Shown piece by piece: positions 1-9,562 of a stretch of DNA of 64,000 bases. The DNA is taken from contig NZ_JACCDD010000004.1 of the NCBI RefSeq assembly GCF_013415115.1, positions 186,001 to 250,000 of the forward strand, given 5' to 3'. This DNA is from Vreelandella zhaodongensis (GTDB lineage Bacteria > Pseudomonadota > Gammaproteobacteria > Pseudomonadales > Halomonadaceae). The position numbers were made by a program, and so were the translations under genes. Each line of letters begins with the position of its first letter. Positions within the stretch are counted from its first letter, which is position 1. A model generated the notes under the pieces. It was not told where the DNA came from. It ran no database searches and worked only from the letters and a program-made list of their open reading frames with translations.

Positions 1-2161
1 GACGCTGGGCAAGACGCTGCTCTTTCACTGCTAGCTGCTGGAGGGTGGCCGCATGGGAACGCTCTAGCTCAGCTTGCTGATCACGGTTGCGTTCCAGAGA
101 TTCAATAGCCTCGTTGGTCGCTTCGCACTGCTCATCTAGCAGCGCTAGTGCCTCTTCATCCTGTTCTCGACAAGCAGCTAGCTCATCGAAACGTCTGCGA
201 GTTACCAGCAGTGCGTCAACACCTTCACCATTGGCTTGCTGATGTAGCCAACCTCGCCCGCGCCATACGCCGTCACGACTAACCACGCTTTCCCCAGGCA
301 ACAAGCTAGGCAGCAGCGCCTCAGCATCTTCTCGGGTTTCTGCGTAGTGAATACTCGCTAACCACTCACTAAGCGCGCCAGCGCCGGTTACCATTGAGTC
401 TAAGCGCTGCGCAGTTGAGGATGGCCGAGGGGCGTTATCAATTAAGCACCAGTCAGTGGCGAGAGCTTCAGGTAGCGCTGTTAACTGATCGACAGCGACT
501 AAACGGGCGTTTAGCCACGGAGCCAGCAGCCAGGAAATAACCCTCTCCCACCCTGGGGTAACGGTAATCGACTCACCAAGCCGTGGCGCGTCAGCTAAAC
601 CATACGCTGCCAAGGCGTCGCTAACATGGGGATCGTGGTCTGCAAGCGCTGCGTCAATCAGCGCCTGCAGCGAAGCAAGCTCACCCTGCCGTTGGCTTAA
701 TTGGGCGCGTTGCTGATCGCGAGCATGGGTGGCTTGCTGATAAGCCGATTTGGCATCGTTATAGCGCTGCTGCCACTGATCCCGCTCGGTTTGGAAAGCG
801 TCGGCACGCGCCTCCGCTTCTTCACGTTGAGCCTGACATTCCACATGCTCAGTACGGAGTGCAGACACATCCGCCAGCTCGCCACGCTGCTGCCGACGAC
901 GCTGATTTTCCGCCTGAAGGCGCGTAATACGTTGCTCTAAATCTCGTAATTGATCTTGACTGCGGTCGGCTTCACGACTGGCATCACGCCAGCGATTTTC
1001 AGCATCAGCCCACTGTTGTTCTGCTGCCTCTAGTGCAGGCGTCGCATCCGCCAGCGTCTGCTCAAGGGTTTCCAGCTGCTCTTCAAGTGCCTCGTGCTCA
1101 GGCAGTAAATCCTCTAACCGAGTATCAATAGCCGCTAAGCGCTCTTGGTCGCCTTCGCTGACTTGACGCTGCTCGTCGAGGTCGCGGCGGGCGGTGGCAA
1201 TATCGCTTGCCAGCTGTGCCTCTCGACTGCGGCGATGGGCTTGGTCTTGCTCCAGGCGGGCAATGCGCGTTGTGGTCTCATAAAACTGCTGCTGATGGCG
1301 GTCTAGCACTTCTGCCAGTTCGTCGTGCTGCTCTCGCGCCTGCTCAAGCCGCGTTTCGCACTGGCGAACACCAAAGACATCTTTTTCAACAGCGATTTCT
1401 AATTCGCGCACTCGGCTCTCTTGGTGAGATTGCTCAGCGCGCAGGGCTCGCCCGCGAAGCAGTGCAAGTTCGCCTTTCAACCGATACTCGTGCTGTTTGA
1501 GATCCTGGTAGCGTTTGGCGGCTTCCGCTTGGCGCTTAAGGCGCTCAAGCTGTTTATCCAGCTCTTCGCGAATGTCGTCCAAGCGCTCCAGGTTCTCTTG
1601 GGTGCGCCGCATACGGTTTTCGGTTTCTCGGCGACGCTCTTTGTATTTGGAGATACCTGCGGCTTCTTCCAGCGTGGCGCGCAAGTCATCGGGCCGAGCT
1701 TCGATCAGCCTGGAAATCATGCCTTGGCCGATAATCGCATAGGAACGCGGGCCTAAGCCGGTTCCCATGAAGAGGTCAGCAATATCTCGGCGACGGCACT
1801 TTTGGCCGTTAAAGAAGTAGTTGGATTGCCCATCGCGGGTCACTAAGCGCTTTACCGCGATTTCTGAGTACTGGGCATAGACCCCGCCCATCCCGCCGTC
1901 GCGGTTATCAAACTTGAGTTCGATGGAGGCTTGGCTGATTGGTTTACGGCCGGTCGAGCCGTTGAAAATAACATCAGCCATGGATTCGCCGCGCAAGGTT
2001 TTGGCGGAAGATTCGCCCATTACCCAGCGCACGGCGTCAATAATATTGGATTTACCGCAACCATTGGGCCCTACGATGGCCGTCATATTGCCATCGAAGG
2101 GCACCGTAACCGGATCGACAAAGGACTTGAACCCAACAAGACGAATAGAGGTTAAGCGCAT
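1..2161 (-). CDS. smc: Chromosome segregation ATPase SMC (partial, 3' end off the window)
   Basis: SMC condenses and helps segregate the nucleoid as a dimer with ScpA and ScpB. About 720 codons are present, running off the left edge. The N-terminus reads MRLTSIRLVGFKSFVDP and is followed by the Walker A loop GPNGCGKSNIIDAVRWVMGE. Next come the QGMISRLIE head region, a long Gln/Glu/Arg-rich antiparallel coiled coil (about residues 170-500), and the globular hinge, which contains GVDALLVTRRRFDELA. The C-terminal coil and the ABC signature head are missing because of the window edge, not truncation. The ATG at 2161 lies 36 bp after the ccmI stop, so smc may be cotranscribed with the ccm genes, which is an unusual neighbour. 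No frameshift was seen. Confidence 0.95.
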   Translation of the reverse strand, partial: MRLTSIRLVGFKSFVDPVTVPFDGNMTAIVGPNGCGKSNIIDAVRWVMGESSAKTLRGESMADVIFNGSTGRKPISQASIELKFDNRDGGMGGVYAQYSEIAVKRLVTRDGQSNYFFNGQKCRRRDIADLFMGTGLGPRSYAIIGQGMISRLIEARPDDLRATLEEAAGISKYKERRRETENRMRRTQENLERLDDIREELDKQLERLKRQAEAAKRYQDLKQHEYRLKGELALLRGRALRAEQSHQESRVRELEIAVEKDVFGVRQCETRLEQAREQHDELAEVLDRHQQQFYETTTRIARLEQDQAHRRSREAQLASDIATARRDLDEQRQVSEGDQERLAAIDTRLEDLLPEHEALEEQLETLEQTLADATPALEAAEQQWADAENRWRDASREADRSQDQLRDLEQRITRLQAENQRRRQQRGELADVSALRTEHVECQAQREEAEARADAFQTERDQWQQRYNDAKSAYQQATHARDQQRAQLSQRQGELASLQALIDAALADHDPHVSDALAAYGLADAPRLGESITVTPGWERVISWLLAPWLNARLVAVDQLTALPEALATDWCLIDNAPRPSSTAQRLDSMVTGAGALSEWLASIHYAETREDAEALLPSLLPGESVVSRDGVWRGRGWLHQQANGEGVDALLVTRRRFDELAACREQDEEALALLDEQCEATNEAIESLERNRDQQAELERSHAATLQQLAVKEQRLAQR

Positions 2162-2197
2162 TGCGACCCTTTATAGCGGCTGCTTTCGTGGAGGTGT

Positions 2198-3445
2198 TTA
2201 TTCAAAAATGCGGTCGATAATAACCGTTGCCGCATCATCTTCGCTAATAGGCCCAACGCTGACACTCTCCAAGTCACCAAACAAATCACCTGGTTGAGGC
2301 GTCGCTTGGCCAGAAGGCGATACGCGAACCATTAGGCGAACTTCGCGAACTTGGGAAATCTGTGCTTCGGGCGACATGGCTGCCGTATCATCCAGCACCA
2401 CGGTCATCGGTAGTTCTGACACCTGACCGCGAACAACGGCTAACGGCGGTAGTTCACCTTCCATGTCCCGAGCGGTAATAAATACCGTCGCGCCATCCTC
2501 AACATTATCTACCAGTGTTTGATCAAGCGAAACCGTTACACGAACCCCTTGGCTTTGAGCGGCATCGACATCCGCTATTTCTGGCGTAATACCCAGGCGT
2601 TCTTGAGCGACACGAATACCTTCACGCAGTGAGGAGGCGGTATTTGAGTCTTCAATATTGGCTAGCGCGCGACGCCAGCGGTCAATCGCCGCTTCATAGT
2701 CCCCATTATCGAATGCGTAAACACCCAGCATACCCAGCACCGTGGGCTGGCGAGGATCTTGTTCCAGCGTTTCATCAACTAATGACTGCACGTCTGGCGT
2801 CAACTCTCGGCCGGCCATGAAGAAACGTAGTTGAGCAAGCTGCGCAAGCAACGGAGGTATACGCCCTTCAATGGCAATTAACCGTTCTAGGGCATTGTCG
2901 GCTTTATCTGGCTGGCCAGTTTCACGATACAGCGGGAACAAGGCACTCCACACATTGGGGTTATTCGGCTGGCGCTCAGCTTCAGCTTCCATCCGTTCCA
3001 GGTACATTTCCAGCGAGCTGTCAGGGTCACTACGCAGTTCTTGTTGAATGGCGTAAAGCGTCAGGTCACCTTCCGCGCCATGCTGCTGATACCAAAAAGT
3101 GCTAGCACCCACAACGGCTATCATCACTAAAGGAACAACAATCCTACCAGCTGTTGCCGTTTTTAGCGGGCGCTTAGTTTGTACTGCGGTATCTTCAAGC
3201 AGACTTCGTTCTAGCTCTAGCCGATCCTCTGCAAAACGCGCATCATCTATATCGCCCCGCTCGCGGGCAGCTTCTAATGACGCCAGGCGACGTCTGAATA
3301 TCGCTACGTTCTGCTCTGCAGAAGTATCATTTGCTTCGAAGTGGTGTAACTGGTCACGCAGCACTCGGGAACCACGCATCGGGGCGACTAACAACCAGAG
3401 CGCAGGCAGTAATAATAAAGCAATCGCAATCCACAGCGGTGTCAT
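2198..3445 (-). CDS. ccmI: Cytochrome c maturation protein CcmI (CycH)
   Basis: CcmI is the membrane-anchored TPR subunit of the haem ligation complex that presents reduced apocytochrome c to CcmF/CcmH in the periplasm. The 415-residue protein starts with a transmembrane helix (about residues 3-22). A charged cytoplasmic loop follows, then a second helix (about 103-121, IVVPLVMIAVVGASTFWY). The periplasmic part is TPR-rich (QPNNPNVWSALFPLYRETGQ; DYEAAIDRWRRAL) and ends in a beta-rich C-terminal domain. Length and topology match gammaproteobacterial CycH. Its start overlaps the ccmH stop by 4 bp, so the two are translationally coupled. It is the last ccm gene before smc. Confidence 0.93.
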   Translation of the reverse strand: MTPLWIAIALLLLPALWLLVAPMRGSRVLRDQLHHFEANDTSAEQNVAIFRRRLASLEAARERGDIDDARFAEDRLELERSLLEDTAVQTKRPLKTATAGRIVVPLVMIAVVGASTFWYQQHGAEGDLTLYAIQQELRSDPDSSLEMYLERMEAEAERQPNNPNVWSALFPLYRETGQPDKADNALERLIAIEGRIPPLLAQLAQLRFFMAGRELTPDVQSLVDETLEQDPRQPTVLGMLGVYAFDNGDYEAAIDRWRRALANIEDSNTASSLREGIRVAQERLGITPEIADVDAAQSQGVRVTVSLDQTLVDNVEDGATVFITARDMEGELPPLAVVRGQVSELPMTVVLDDTAAMSPEAQISQVREVRLMVRVSPSGQATPQPGDLFGDLESVSVGPISEDDAATVIIDRIFE

Positions 3446-3912
3446 GAAGACCTCTCGCGGTTAATCAGGGCATCCAGACGAGCACGCTCTTCAGCGCTGA
3501 GCGCTTTGGCCGAGGCGTTACGACGGGCGCGAATCATCAATACAACGACAGCAAAACCAATCACCACTAGCCCAATGGGCAACCCCCACAGTAGGTAGGT
3601 ACGATTTTCCAAGCGAGGGTTGTACAAGATGTAGTCACCAAACCGCTGCACCATATGATCAATAATTTCGATATCTGACTGGCCATCTTGAAGCAGTAGA
3701 TATACCCGCTCTCGCATATCGGCAGAGATAGGTGCATCGGAGTCGTCTATCGCTTGGTTCTCACACAGGGGGCAACGCATGGAGGCCGTTAAGTCTCGGT
3801 AGCGCTTCTCCATCACAGGGTCATCAAATTCTCGGACTTCGATGCCCCCCGCGATGGCGGCGGCGGTAAACATCAGCATAAAAGCGACAGATAGCGTGCG
3901 AATTAACGCCAT
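3442..3912 (-). CDS. ccmH: Cytochrome c maturation thiol-disulfide oxidoreductase CcmH
   Basis: CcmH reduces the CXXCH disulfide of apocytochrome c and takes part in haem ligation with CcmF and CcmI. The 156-residue protein has an N-terminal signal peptide (cleavage near AAAIAGG). The redox motif is MRCPLCENQAIDDSDA with Cys47 and Cys50, in a three-helix periplasmic domain. One C-terminal transmembrane helix (about 107-128, LLWGLPIGLVVIGFAVVVLM) follows. This is the short CcmH form; the TPR domain that E. coli fuses to CcmH is the separate ccmI here. The start overlaps the end of ccmG by about 10 bp and the stop overlaps the ccmI start. Confidence 0.95.
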   Translation of the reverse strand: MALIRTLSVAFMLMFTAAAIAGGIEVREFDDPVMEKRYRDLTASMRCPLCENQAIDDSDAPISADMRERVYLLLQDGQSDIEIIDHMVQRFGDYILYNPRLENRTYLLWGLPIGLVVIGFAVVVLMIRARRNASAKALSAEERARLDALINRERSS

Positions 3913-4427
3913 TTTTCCACCTCTGGCAGGATCCGTTCACGAACGTCTTCGGGAGATACGTAGCCTTTATGGTGATAACGAATCACTCCGTCGGCATCCA
4001 CCAAGAACGTTTCAGGAGCACCGTAAACACCCAGGTCGAACCCCAGACTGCCCTCTGGATCGAAGATATTCACCTCGAAGGGATCACCAAACTCGTGTAA
4101 AAACTCCAAGCCTTTTTCACGAGTATCGCGATAATTGATACCCACCATGCGAATACCATTGTCGGCCAGCTCTAGCAGCTGCGGCATTTCCTGCTTACAA
4201 GCAGGACACCACTCGCCCCAGACGTTGACTAACGTAACCTCGCCAGTGAGCAGAGTTTGGTCTACTTGATGCTCTTCATCGCGCAGCGTGGTGGCTTCAA
4301 ACGTAGGGAACTCCCGCGCCATTAATGCCGAGTCACGGTGTGAAGGGTCAAGCCCTAGCCCTTGATAAAGCAAAAAAGCGATGCCAAGAAACCCAACGGG
4401 CAGTAGTAGTAACAGAGGCCGTCGCAT
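3903..4427 (-). CDS. ccmG: Thiol:disulfide interchange protein CcmG/DsbE
   Basis: CcmG is a membrane-anchored periplasmic thioredoxin-like protein that passes reductant from CcdA/DsbD to CcmH and apocytochrome c. It has 174 residues, with an N-terminal transmembrane anchor (about 3-22). The thioredoxin fold carries VNVWGEWCPACKQEMPQL, active-site Cys74 and Cys77, and the cis-Pro loop VYGAPETFLVD. The CPAC active site differs from the common CPTC but keeps the spacing. The acidic groove typical of the family is plausible from EDVRERILPEVE. It overlaps ccmF at the stop/start by one base. Confidence 0.95.
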   Translation of the reverse strand: MRRPLLLLLPVGFLGIAFLLYQGLGLDPSHRDSALMAREFPTFEATTLRDEEHQVDQTLLTGEVTLVNVWGEWCPACKQEMPQLLELADNGIRMVGINYRDTREKGLEFLHEFGDPFEVNIFDPEGSLGFDLGVYGAPETFLVDADGVIRYHHKGYVSPEDVRERILPEVEKWR

Positions 4428-6436
4428 TATGTCGTCGCCTCCTGCGTGGTAACTGTGGAGGTAGCTGCTGCGGGCGCTTTTTTACGAGCCACGACACGGC
4501 GATAGCGCTTATCCAGCACCGCTAAGATGCCGCCGAACGCCATTAACAGCCCACCTAACCATAGCCAACGTACAAAAGGCTTGTACTGAACACGCATCGC
4601 GTAACTTCCATCGCCAAGGTCTTCACCCATCGCTACGTATAAGTCGCGGAAAAGCCCTGGGCGCAGCGCCACCTGGGTCATCGGCATACCAGTGGCCAGA
4701 TAAAGCCGTTTTTCTGGGCGCATGACAAAACTGCGTCCTGATTCGCCACGCTGAACTTGTATAATCGACGTGTCCGCCAGGAAATTGGGGCCGCGGCGAT
4801 TGGTCAGTTCCGTCATGGTGAATTGATACCCTGCCACTTCCACGGTGGTGCCCGGCGACATCCGCACATTGCGTTCAATGTTATAGTTCGAGACAACGGC
4901 CACGCCAACGATGGTAACCGCTACCCCGATATGGCCAAGCACCATGCCCCAGTAGGACAAAGACAACTTTTTCAGCCCTGCCATAAACGAGCTTGCATGG
5001 CGGGTCTTATCGAATATATCGCGCACGGTAGGCAAGACGATCCATAGCGCTGAAATAATGCCCAGTGCAACCCATAGGTTCCATTCACCGCCGTAAACCA
5101 GCGGCATCAACCCACCCAATACGAGTGACACTGCCCCTGCCAGCCCTAGCTTACGCCACAGTTCAACAGCCTCCATGCTTTTCCAGCGAGCCACAGGCCC
5201 CAATCCCATAAAGACACACATGAGTACCGTAAGCGGTACAAACAGGGCATTGAAGTAAGGAGGCCCTACGCTGATTTTACCCAAGCCAAGCGAATCCAAT
5301 ATCAGCGGATAGACGGTGCCCAGCAGTACAGTGACGGTCATAATGACCAGTAGAATATTGTTGATTAACAGCAGGGAGTCACGCGATAGCCAATTAAATC
5401 CTACGGTGTGACTAACCCTGGGAGCCCGCAAGGCAAACACTAGCAGCGATAGGGTAACGGTGATGGCTAATAGCATTAATATAAAGAAGCCACGTGAGGG
5501 GTCATTCGCAAAAGCGTGCACCGAGGTCAGTACACCCGAGCGCACCAGGAAAGTACCCAGCAACGATAGCGAGAATGTTGAGATCGCCAATAGTACGGTC
5601 CAGCTTTTGAAGGAACCGCGCTTTTCGGTTACCGCTAACGAGTGCACAAGTGCCGTGCCTGTTAGCCAAGGCAGCAACGATGCGTTTTCTACTGGATCCC
5701 AGAACCACCAGCCGCCCCAGCCAAGCTCGTAGTAAGCCCACCAGCTACCTAACGCAATACCGACCGTCAGGAATGCCCAGGCAGCGTTTGTCCATGGCCG
5801 AGCCCAGCGCGTCCAAGCTGCATCTAAGCGACCGCCTAACAGCGCAGCAACCGCAAATGCAAAAACGACGGAAAAGCCTACATAGCCCATATAGAGCATT
5901 GGCGGATGTACAATCAGGCCAAAATCCTGCAGCAGCGGGTTCAGGTCCGCGCCATCCTGAGGCATGTTGGGTAGTAAGCGCTCAAAGGGATTGGACGTCA
6001 TCAGAATGAATAGCAAAAATCCTACACATACCATTCCCATGATGCCCTGTACTCGGGCCACCATGTCGCGGGGCAAATCGCCGGAAAAAACTGAGGCGGC
6101 ATATCCCCAGCCAGCCAACATCAAACTCCATAGCAATACTGAGCCTTCATGGTTTCCCCACACAGCGCTGAATTTGTAGTACCAGGGCAGCAGGGAGTTT
6201 GAATTGTTAGCGACGTTCGCCACACTGAAGTCATCCAGCATATAGCTGGTGGTCAGGCAAAGGTAAGCGATGGCAACAAAGAGAAACTGCCCAGTCGCCA
6301 TAGGTCGGCCATAGGCCATCCATAAAGGACGGCGTGTCGCGGCACCCGCAAGAGGCATCACTACCTGCACCATCGCCATCAACAGCGCGATGACCAGGGC
6401 AAAGTGGCCAATTTCAGGAATCATCTTAATTAACAT
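4427..6436 (-). CDS. ccmF: Haem lyase CcmF
   Basis: CcmF is the large integral membrane haem-handling protein that takes haem from holo-CcmE and joins it to apocytochrome c with CcmH and CcmI. The 669 residues hold about 15 transmembrane helices. The tryptophan-rich WWD motif is at 239-251 (GWGGWWFWDPVEN), with the conserved HPPMLYMGY around His177 on an external loop. A large periplasmic domain precedes the final helix. Length matches the family (about 650). The start at 6436 follows ccmE by about 50 bp on the same strand, and the end overlaps ccmG by one base. Confidence 0.97.
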   Translation of the reverse strand: MLIKMIPEIGHFALVIALLMAMVQVVMPLAGAATRRPLWMAYGRPMATGQFLFVAIAYLCLTTSYMLDDFSVANVANNSNSLLPWYYKFSAVWGNHEGSVLLWSLMLAGWGYAASVFSGDLPRDMVARVQGIMGMVCVGFLLFILMTSNPFERLLPNMPQDGADLNPLLQDFGLIVHPPMLYMGYVGFSVVFAFAVAALLGGRLDAAWTRWARPWTNAAWAFLTVGIALGSWWAYYELGWGGWWFWDPVENASLLPWLTGTALVHSLAVTEKRGSFKSWTVLLAISTFSLSLLGTFLVRSGVLTSVHAFANDPSRGFFILMLLAITVTLSLLVFALRAPRVSHTVGFNWLSRDSLLLINNILLVIMTVTVLLGTVYPLILDSLGLGKISVGPPYFNALFVPLTVLMCVFMGLGPVARWKSMEAVELWRKLGLAGAVSLVLGGLMPLVYGGEWNLWVALGIISALWIVLPTVRDIFDKTRHASSFMAGLKKLSLSYWGMVLGHIGVAVTIVGVAVVSNYNIERNVRMSPGTTVEVAGYQFTMTELTNRRGPNFLADTSIIQVQRGESGRSFVMRPEKRLYLATGMPMTQVALRPGLFRDLYVAMGEDLGDGSYAMRVQYKPFVRWLWLGGLLMAFGGILAVLDKRYRRVVARKKAPAAATSTVTTQEATT

Positions 6437-6488
6437 GAGCGCTCCGAGTTAGCACTAGGCATTGCAACAGACTGCGTCCGATGAGCCG

Positions 6489-6998
6489 TTAATATTCGCT
6501 TGCTTGAGGAACACCTTCTTCTTCAAGGCGCTTCCCCACTTTGGCCGCTTTGGCTTGAAAATCAGCAGGTGAGTAACCAGCTTCTTTCAGCGCCTGCGCC
6601 ACCTCTGGCGGCATGTAGTTCTCATCATGGCGAGCGAGCACTTTATCGGCATAGAGGCGACCATCGGCTTGCAACTGCCCTACCACCACGACGCCCTGCC
6701 CTTCGCGGAAAAGGTCCGGCAGAATACCGCTGTAATAAACCGTTAGATCATCCACGTAATCGGTCACGGTAAATTCAACATCGAGACTTTCAGCATCACG
6801 AGACACTGATCCCTCTTTGACCATTCCACCTGCCCTGATTTGGCGATCCATCGGCGCATCGCCCTGAGCAATTTGCACGGGACTAAAGAACAGGTTGATA
6901 TTGGCGCGCAGCGCATACAGCGTTAAGCCAACGGCAATTGCCGTTAGTGACACAAGTCCTAAAATAACAAACAGCTTTTGTTTACGTTTAGGCGTCAT
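6489..6998 (-). CDS. ccmE: Periplasmic haem chaperone CcmE
   Basis: CcmE binds haem covalently in the periplasm and carries it from CcmC to CcmF. I place the start at the ATG at 6998 ([16 protein letters not shown]), giving 169 residues; the reading frame stays open further upstream, but that extension overlaps ccmD deeply and lacks homology features. A transmembrane anchor spans about residues 8-29. An OB-fold beta-barrel follows, and the haem-attaching His124 sits in [13 protein letters not shown], the family signature. The gene overlaps the end of ccmD by 11 bp, so coupled translation is likely. Confidence 0.96.
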   Translation of the reverse strand: MTPKRKQKLFVILGLVSLTAIAVGLTLYALRANINLFFSPVQIAQGDAPMDRQIRAGGMVKEGSVSRDAESLDVEFTVTDYVDDLTVYYSGILPDLFREGQGVVVVGQLQADGRLYADKVLARHDENYMPPEVAQALKEAGYSPADFQAKAAKVGKRLEEEGVPQASEY

Positions 6999-7254
6999 TG
7001 CGAACGTCCCCTTGAACAGAGTTAACCGGCACTTGCGCTGTAGGCGAGTGAGCAACTGCCCCACGCTGTAGAGCGTCGCGATGCGCATTTTCACGCCGCA
7101 CACGGCGTTTCACGCCGCGGAGTAATTGACGACGCTCGTGCCGCGCATGCCACACGATCACCAGCATTAATAGCGCAGTAACGCCCCAAGCGGCCCATAC
7201 ATAAGGCCCATGACCACCCATGGCAAGAAATTCATTAAGCGAGGAAAAGGCCAT
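6988..7254 (-). CDS. ccmD: Haem exporter accessory protein CcmD
   Basis: CcmD is a small single-span membrane protein that helps release holo-CcmE from the CcmABC complex. The ATG at 7254 overlaps the ccmC stop (TAATG) and gives 88 residues. It begins [20 protein letters not shown], matching the FxxMGG/YVWxxW family pattern. One transmembrane helix (about residues 18-36) and a strongly basic cytoplasmic tail ([19 protein letters not shown]) follow. The tail, about 50 residues, is longer than in E. coli CcmD (69 aa in all). An in-frame upstream start at 7287 would lie inside ccmC and is not preferred. Confidence 0.92.
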   Translation of the reverse strand: MAFSSLNEFLAMGGHGPYVWAAWGVTALLMLVIVWHARHERRQLLRGVKRRVRRENAHRDALQRGAVAHSPTAQVPVNSVQGDVRNDA

Positions 7255-7994
7255 TAGCTTGCCTCCTCTACTAATTCGCGCACCCACCGTTTATTCACTT
7301 CTCTACGCAGAATTTCGCTGCGGGTACGTGTCAACGTCAGTGCAATAAAAAAACAGTAAAACCCAAGCACCATAATCAGTAGCGGTAACCACATTTCCAT
7401 GGGCATTGCCGCACGTCCTGTAATCGTGAACGTAGCGGGCTGATGAAGGGTGTACCACCAGTCCACGGAGTATTTAATGATCGGAATATTAATCACCCCC
7501 ACCATGGCCAACACCGACGCTGCACGCGAGCCACTATCGCGGCTGCTAAATGCCCCGCGCAACGCGATTACGCCTAAATATAAGAACAGCAAAATCAGCA
7601 TGGAGGTCAGGCGAGCATCCCACATCCACCACGTACCCCAGGTGGGCACTCCCCAAACGGCCCCAGAAAAAAGCGCTATAAATGTCATTGCCGCGCCAAG
7701 AGGTGCCATCACAGCCGCTGCCATATCAGCCACTTTGATTTTCCACACCATAAACACAACACCTGAGACAGCCATAGAAACAAAAATAGACTGGGCTAAA
7801 AATGCCGCTGGCACGTGCACGTATATAATGCGGAAGCTATTGCCCTGCTGATAGTCTGCGGGTGCAAACACTAGTCCCCAAACAGTACCAACAACCAACA
7901 GTAGCGCCGCTACTGCCCAAAACCAGGGCTGGAGCTTGGTGCTAATCGCATAGAACCACTTGGGTGATCTCAGTTTGTTAATAAAGGCCCACAT
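7254..7994 (-). CDS. ccmC: Haem transport/attachment protein CcmC
   Basis: CcmC is a six-helix membrane protein of the haem-handling superfamily that loads haem onto CcmE, forming the CcmABCD complex. It has 246 residues. The external WWD domain [13 protein letters not shown] lies at residues 114-126. His60 (YVHVPAA) and His184 (YTLHQPA) occupy the positions of the axial haem ligands of E. coli CcmC. Six hydrophobic segments are visible. The gene is 14 bp after ccmB and overlaps ccmD by one base within the ccm operon. Confidence 0.97.
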   Translation of the reverse strand: MWAFINKLRSPKWFYAISTKLQPWFWAVAALLLVVGTVWGLVFAPADYQQGNSFRIIYVHVPAAFLAQSIFVSMAVSGVVFMVWKIKVADMAAAVMAPLGAAMTFIALFSGAVWGVPTWGTWWMWDARLTSMLILLFLYLGVIALRGAFSSRDSGSRAASVLAMVGVINIPIIKYSVDWWYTLHQPATFTITGRAAMPMEMWLPLLIMVLGFYCFFIALTLTRTRSEILRREVNKRWVRELVEEAS

Positions 7995-8008
7995 GGTGTT
8001 CCCGTCCT

Positions 8009-8755
8009 TTAACCGTTAATACTGATACGCAGTGATGCAGCGATGGCCCATGGTGCGAGCATTAGTGACACCGTAAATAACGCTCCCAAAATGGCCAGAT
8101 GTGGCGCTATTCCATCACCCAAAATGGCTGCTTGCACGGCACCGGCACCAAAAATAAGTACTGGAATATAAAGAGGTAGTACCAGCAGCGATAGCAACAC
8201 CCCCCCTCTGGCTAAACCAACCGTCAAAGCAGCACCGATCGCTCCAATTAAACTAAGGCTGGCAGTGCCAACCGCAAGCGACAGTGCCAATACGGCGTAA
8301 CTGCCTGCGGGAAGCGCCAACATAATACCTAACACCGGCGCCATCAGCGCTAATGGCAACCCCGTTAGTAACCAGTGAACCGCTACTTTTGCCAGTCCAA
8401 GCGCCGCCAACGGGTGCGGTGCGAGCAACAGTTGCTCAAGGCTGCCATCGTCATAGTCGCCACGAAACAAACTATCCAAAGAGAGTAATGCCGCCAGCAG
8501 CGCGGCAACCCACAGCAACCCAGGCGCTATCGACGCAAGCAGTTCTGGGTCTGGCGAAATACCAATAGGAAAAAGAGTGATTACCAAGGCAAAAAAAACC
8601 AACGGGTTTAATACTTCGCCTCGGCGCCGCAGCATTAGCGTTAAATCACGCTTAAACGTGGCGCTAACCGCAACAAGGAGCCCACCCGGAGCGGCATGCA
8701 TCGACACTTCCGGGGTGCTGATAGGGGTACTGATAGTGGCGTGTGAACGTTGCAA
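8009..8755 (-). CDS. ccmB: Haem exporter ABC permease CcmB
   Basis: CcmB is the membrane subunit of the CcmAB ABC transporter that uses ATP to release holo-CcmE from CcmC. Six transmembrane segments are evident after the amphipathic [20 protein letters not shown], and the [17 protein letters not shown] loop is typical of CcmB. Start choice: the TTG at 8755 has a very strong ribosome site (AGGAGGAG, six bases away, just after the ccmA stop) and gives 248 aa. The ATG at 8701 has a weaker GGAAG site and gives 230 aa, closer to the usual 220. I keep the TTG but the true start is open. Confidence 0.93.
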   Translation of the reverse strand: MQRSHATISTPISTPEVSMHAAPGGLLVAVSATFKRDLTLMLRRRGEVLNPLVFFALVITLFPIGISPDPELLASIAPGLLWVAALLAALLSLDSLFRGDYDDGSLEQLLLAPHPLAALGLAKVAVHWLLTGLPLALMAPVLGIMLALPAGSYAVLALSLAVGTASLSLIGAIGAALTVGLARGGVLLSLLVLPLYIPVLIFGAGAVQAAILGDGIAPHLAILGALFTVSLMLAPWAIAASLRISING

Positions 8756-8767
8756 CGCTGTCTCCTC

Positions 8768-9406
8768 CTACCCCAACTGAACGCGCCTAAGCACAGACGA
8801 AGCAGTTAACTCATGATGCGTGGTCACTAGAACACACCCACCCGCTTGAGCATGTGCAATAAGCTGTTTTTCGAGTGCATCAACACCGTCACGGTCAATC
8901 GCCGTAAATGGTTCATCAAGCACCCAGAGCGCACGCTGCGTTAGCGTTAACCTTGCCAGTGCAACACGCCGCTGTTGTCCCGCTGAAAGCTGGCCAGCTG
9001 GAACATCCTCAAATCCAGTTAGCCCGACAGCTGCCAACGCTTTCTCACGCTGAGTTTCACTGCCTTTATCACCGCTAAGCGCTTGGTACCAAGCGAGGTT
9101 TTCTAGTGGAGAAAGACCTGTTTTAACGCCAGGTGCATGCCCTAAATAGAGTAAATTTGCGAGAAAATGTTCACGGACTTGACGCATTGGTGCGTCATTC
9201 CAGTAAAGCTCGCCACTGTAGTCACTTAGCTGACCTGAGAGAATTTTTAACAGCGTCGTTTTACCACTGCCATTAGGCCCCTCTATACGTACGATCTCAC
9301 CACTACGAATATCGAGATCAAGCCCTTCAAACAACCAACGGTCATCGCGTTCACAGGCCAGTTTTCGGGCTTGCAGGCACAGGCTCAAAGGTCTCTCCAG
9401 GCGCAT
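8768..9406 (-). CDS. ccmA: Haem exporter ATP-binding protein CcmA
   Basis: CcmA is the ATPase of the CcmAB transporter in system I cytochrome c maturation. From the ATG at 9406 it has 212 residues, the usual family length. It carries Walker A GPNGSGKTT (43-51), signature LSAGQQRRV (140-148), Walker B WVLDEP (161-166) and the switch His in TTHHE. A GTG at 9454 would add 16 residues (MTGGKGPFRVEF...) that do not resemble the family N-terminus. This is the first gene of the nine-gene ccm operon and is divergent from the S24-like gene at 9650. Confidence 0.95.
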   Translation of the reverse strand: MRLERPLSLCLQARKLACERDDRWLFEGLDLDIRSGEIVRIEGPNGSGKTTLLKILSGQLSDYSGELYWNDAPMRQVREHFLANLLYLGHAPGVKTGLSPLENLAWYQALSGDKGSETQREKALAAVGLTGFEDVPAGQLSAGQQRRVALARLTLTQRALWVLDEPFTAIDRDGVDALEKQLIAHAQAGGCVLVTTHHELTASSVLRRVQLG

Positions 9407-9530
9407 TAATTTTGGGTCGAACTCTACACGGAAAGGCCCTTTCCCGCCAGTCACACTCTGCGGCCTTGGGTCGCAGCGTGACTCATATCAACTTCCACTT
9501 AGGAAAGTCAGCTATCAAACAGCACTAGCA

Positions 9531-9546
9531 CTGTATGCAAAAACAG
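9531..9546. promoter_or_regulatory. LexA-box-like site 1 upstream of the S24-like gene
   Basis: CTGTATGCAAAAACAG fits the gammaproteobacterial SOS operator CTG-N10-CAG exactly at its six defining bases. It lies just upstream of a possible -10 (TATACT, 9550-9555) for the gene at 9650. A second, weaker site follows 32 bp downstream, about three helical turns, as in multi-box SOS promoters. Confidence 0.75.
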
Positions 9547-9562
9547 GTTTATACTCCAAATA

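Noticed and set aside
1914..2297. 127-residue open frame on the plus strand over the smc start and ccmI end
   Set aside because: It is antisense to two well-supported genes and shows no domain or ribosome site.
6999..7103. N-terminal extension of CcmE by 35 residues
   Set aside because: It would overlap ccmD by more than 100 bp and places a Cys/Arg-rich stretch before the membrane anchor; the ATG at 6998 gives the family length.
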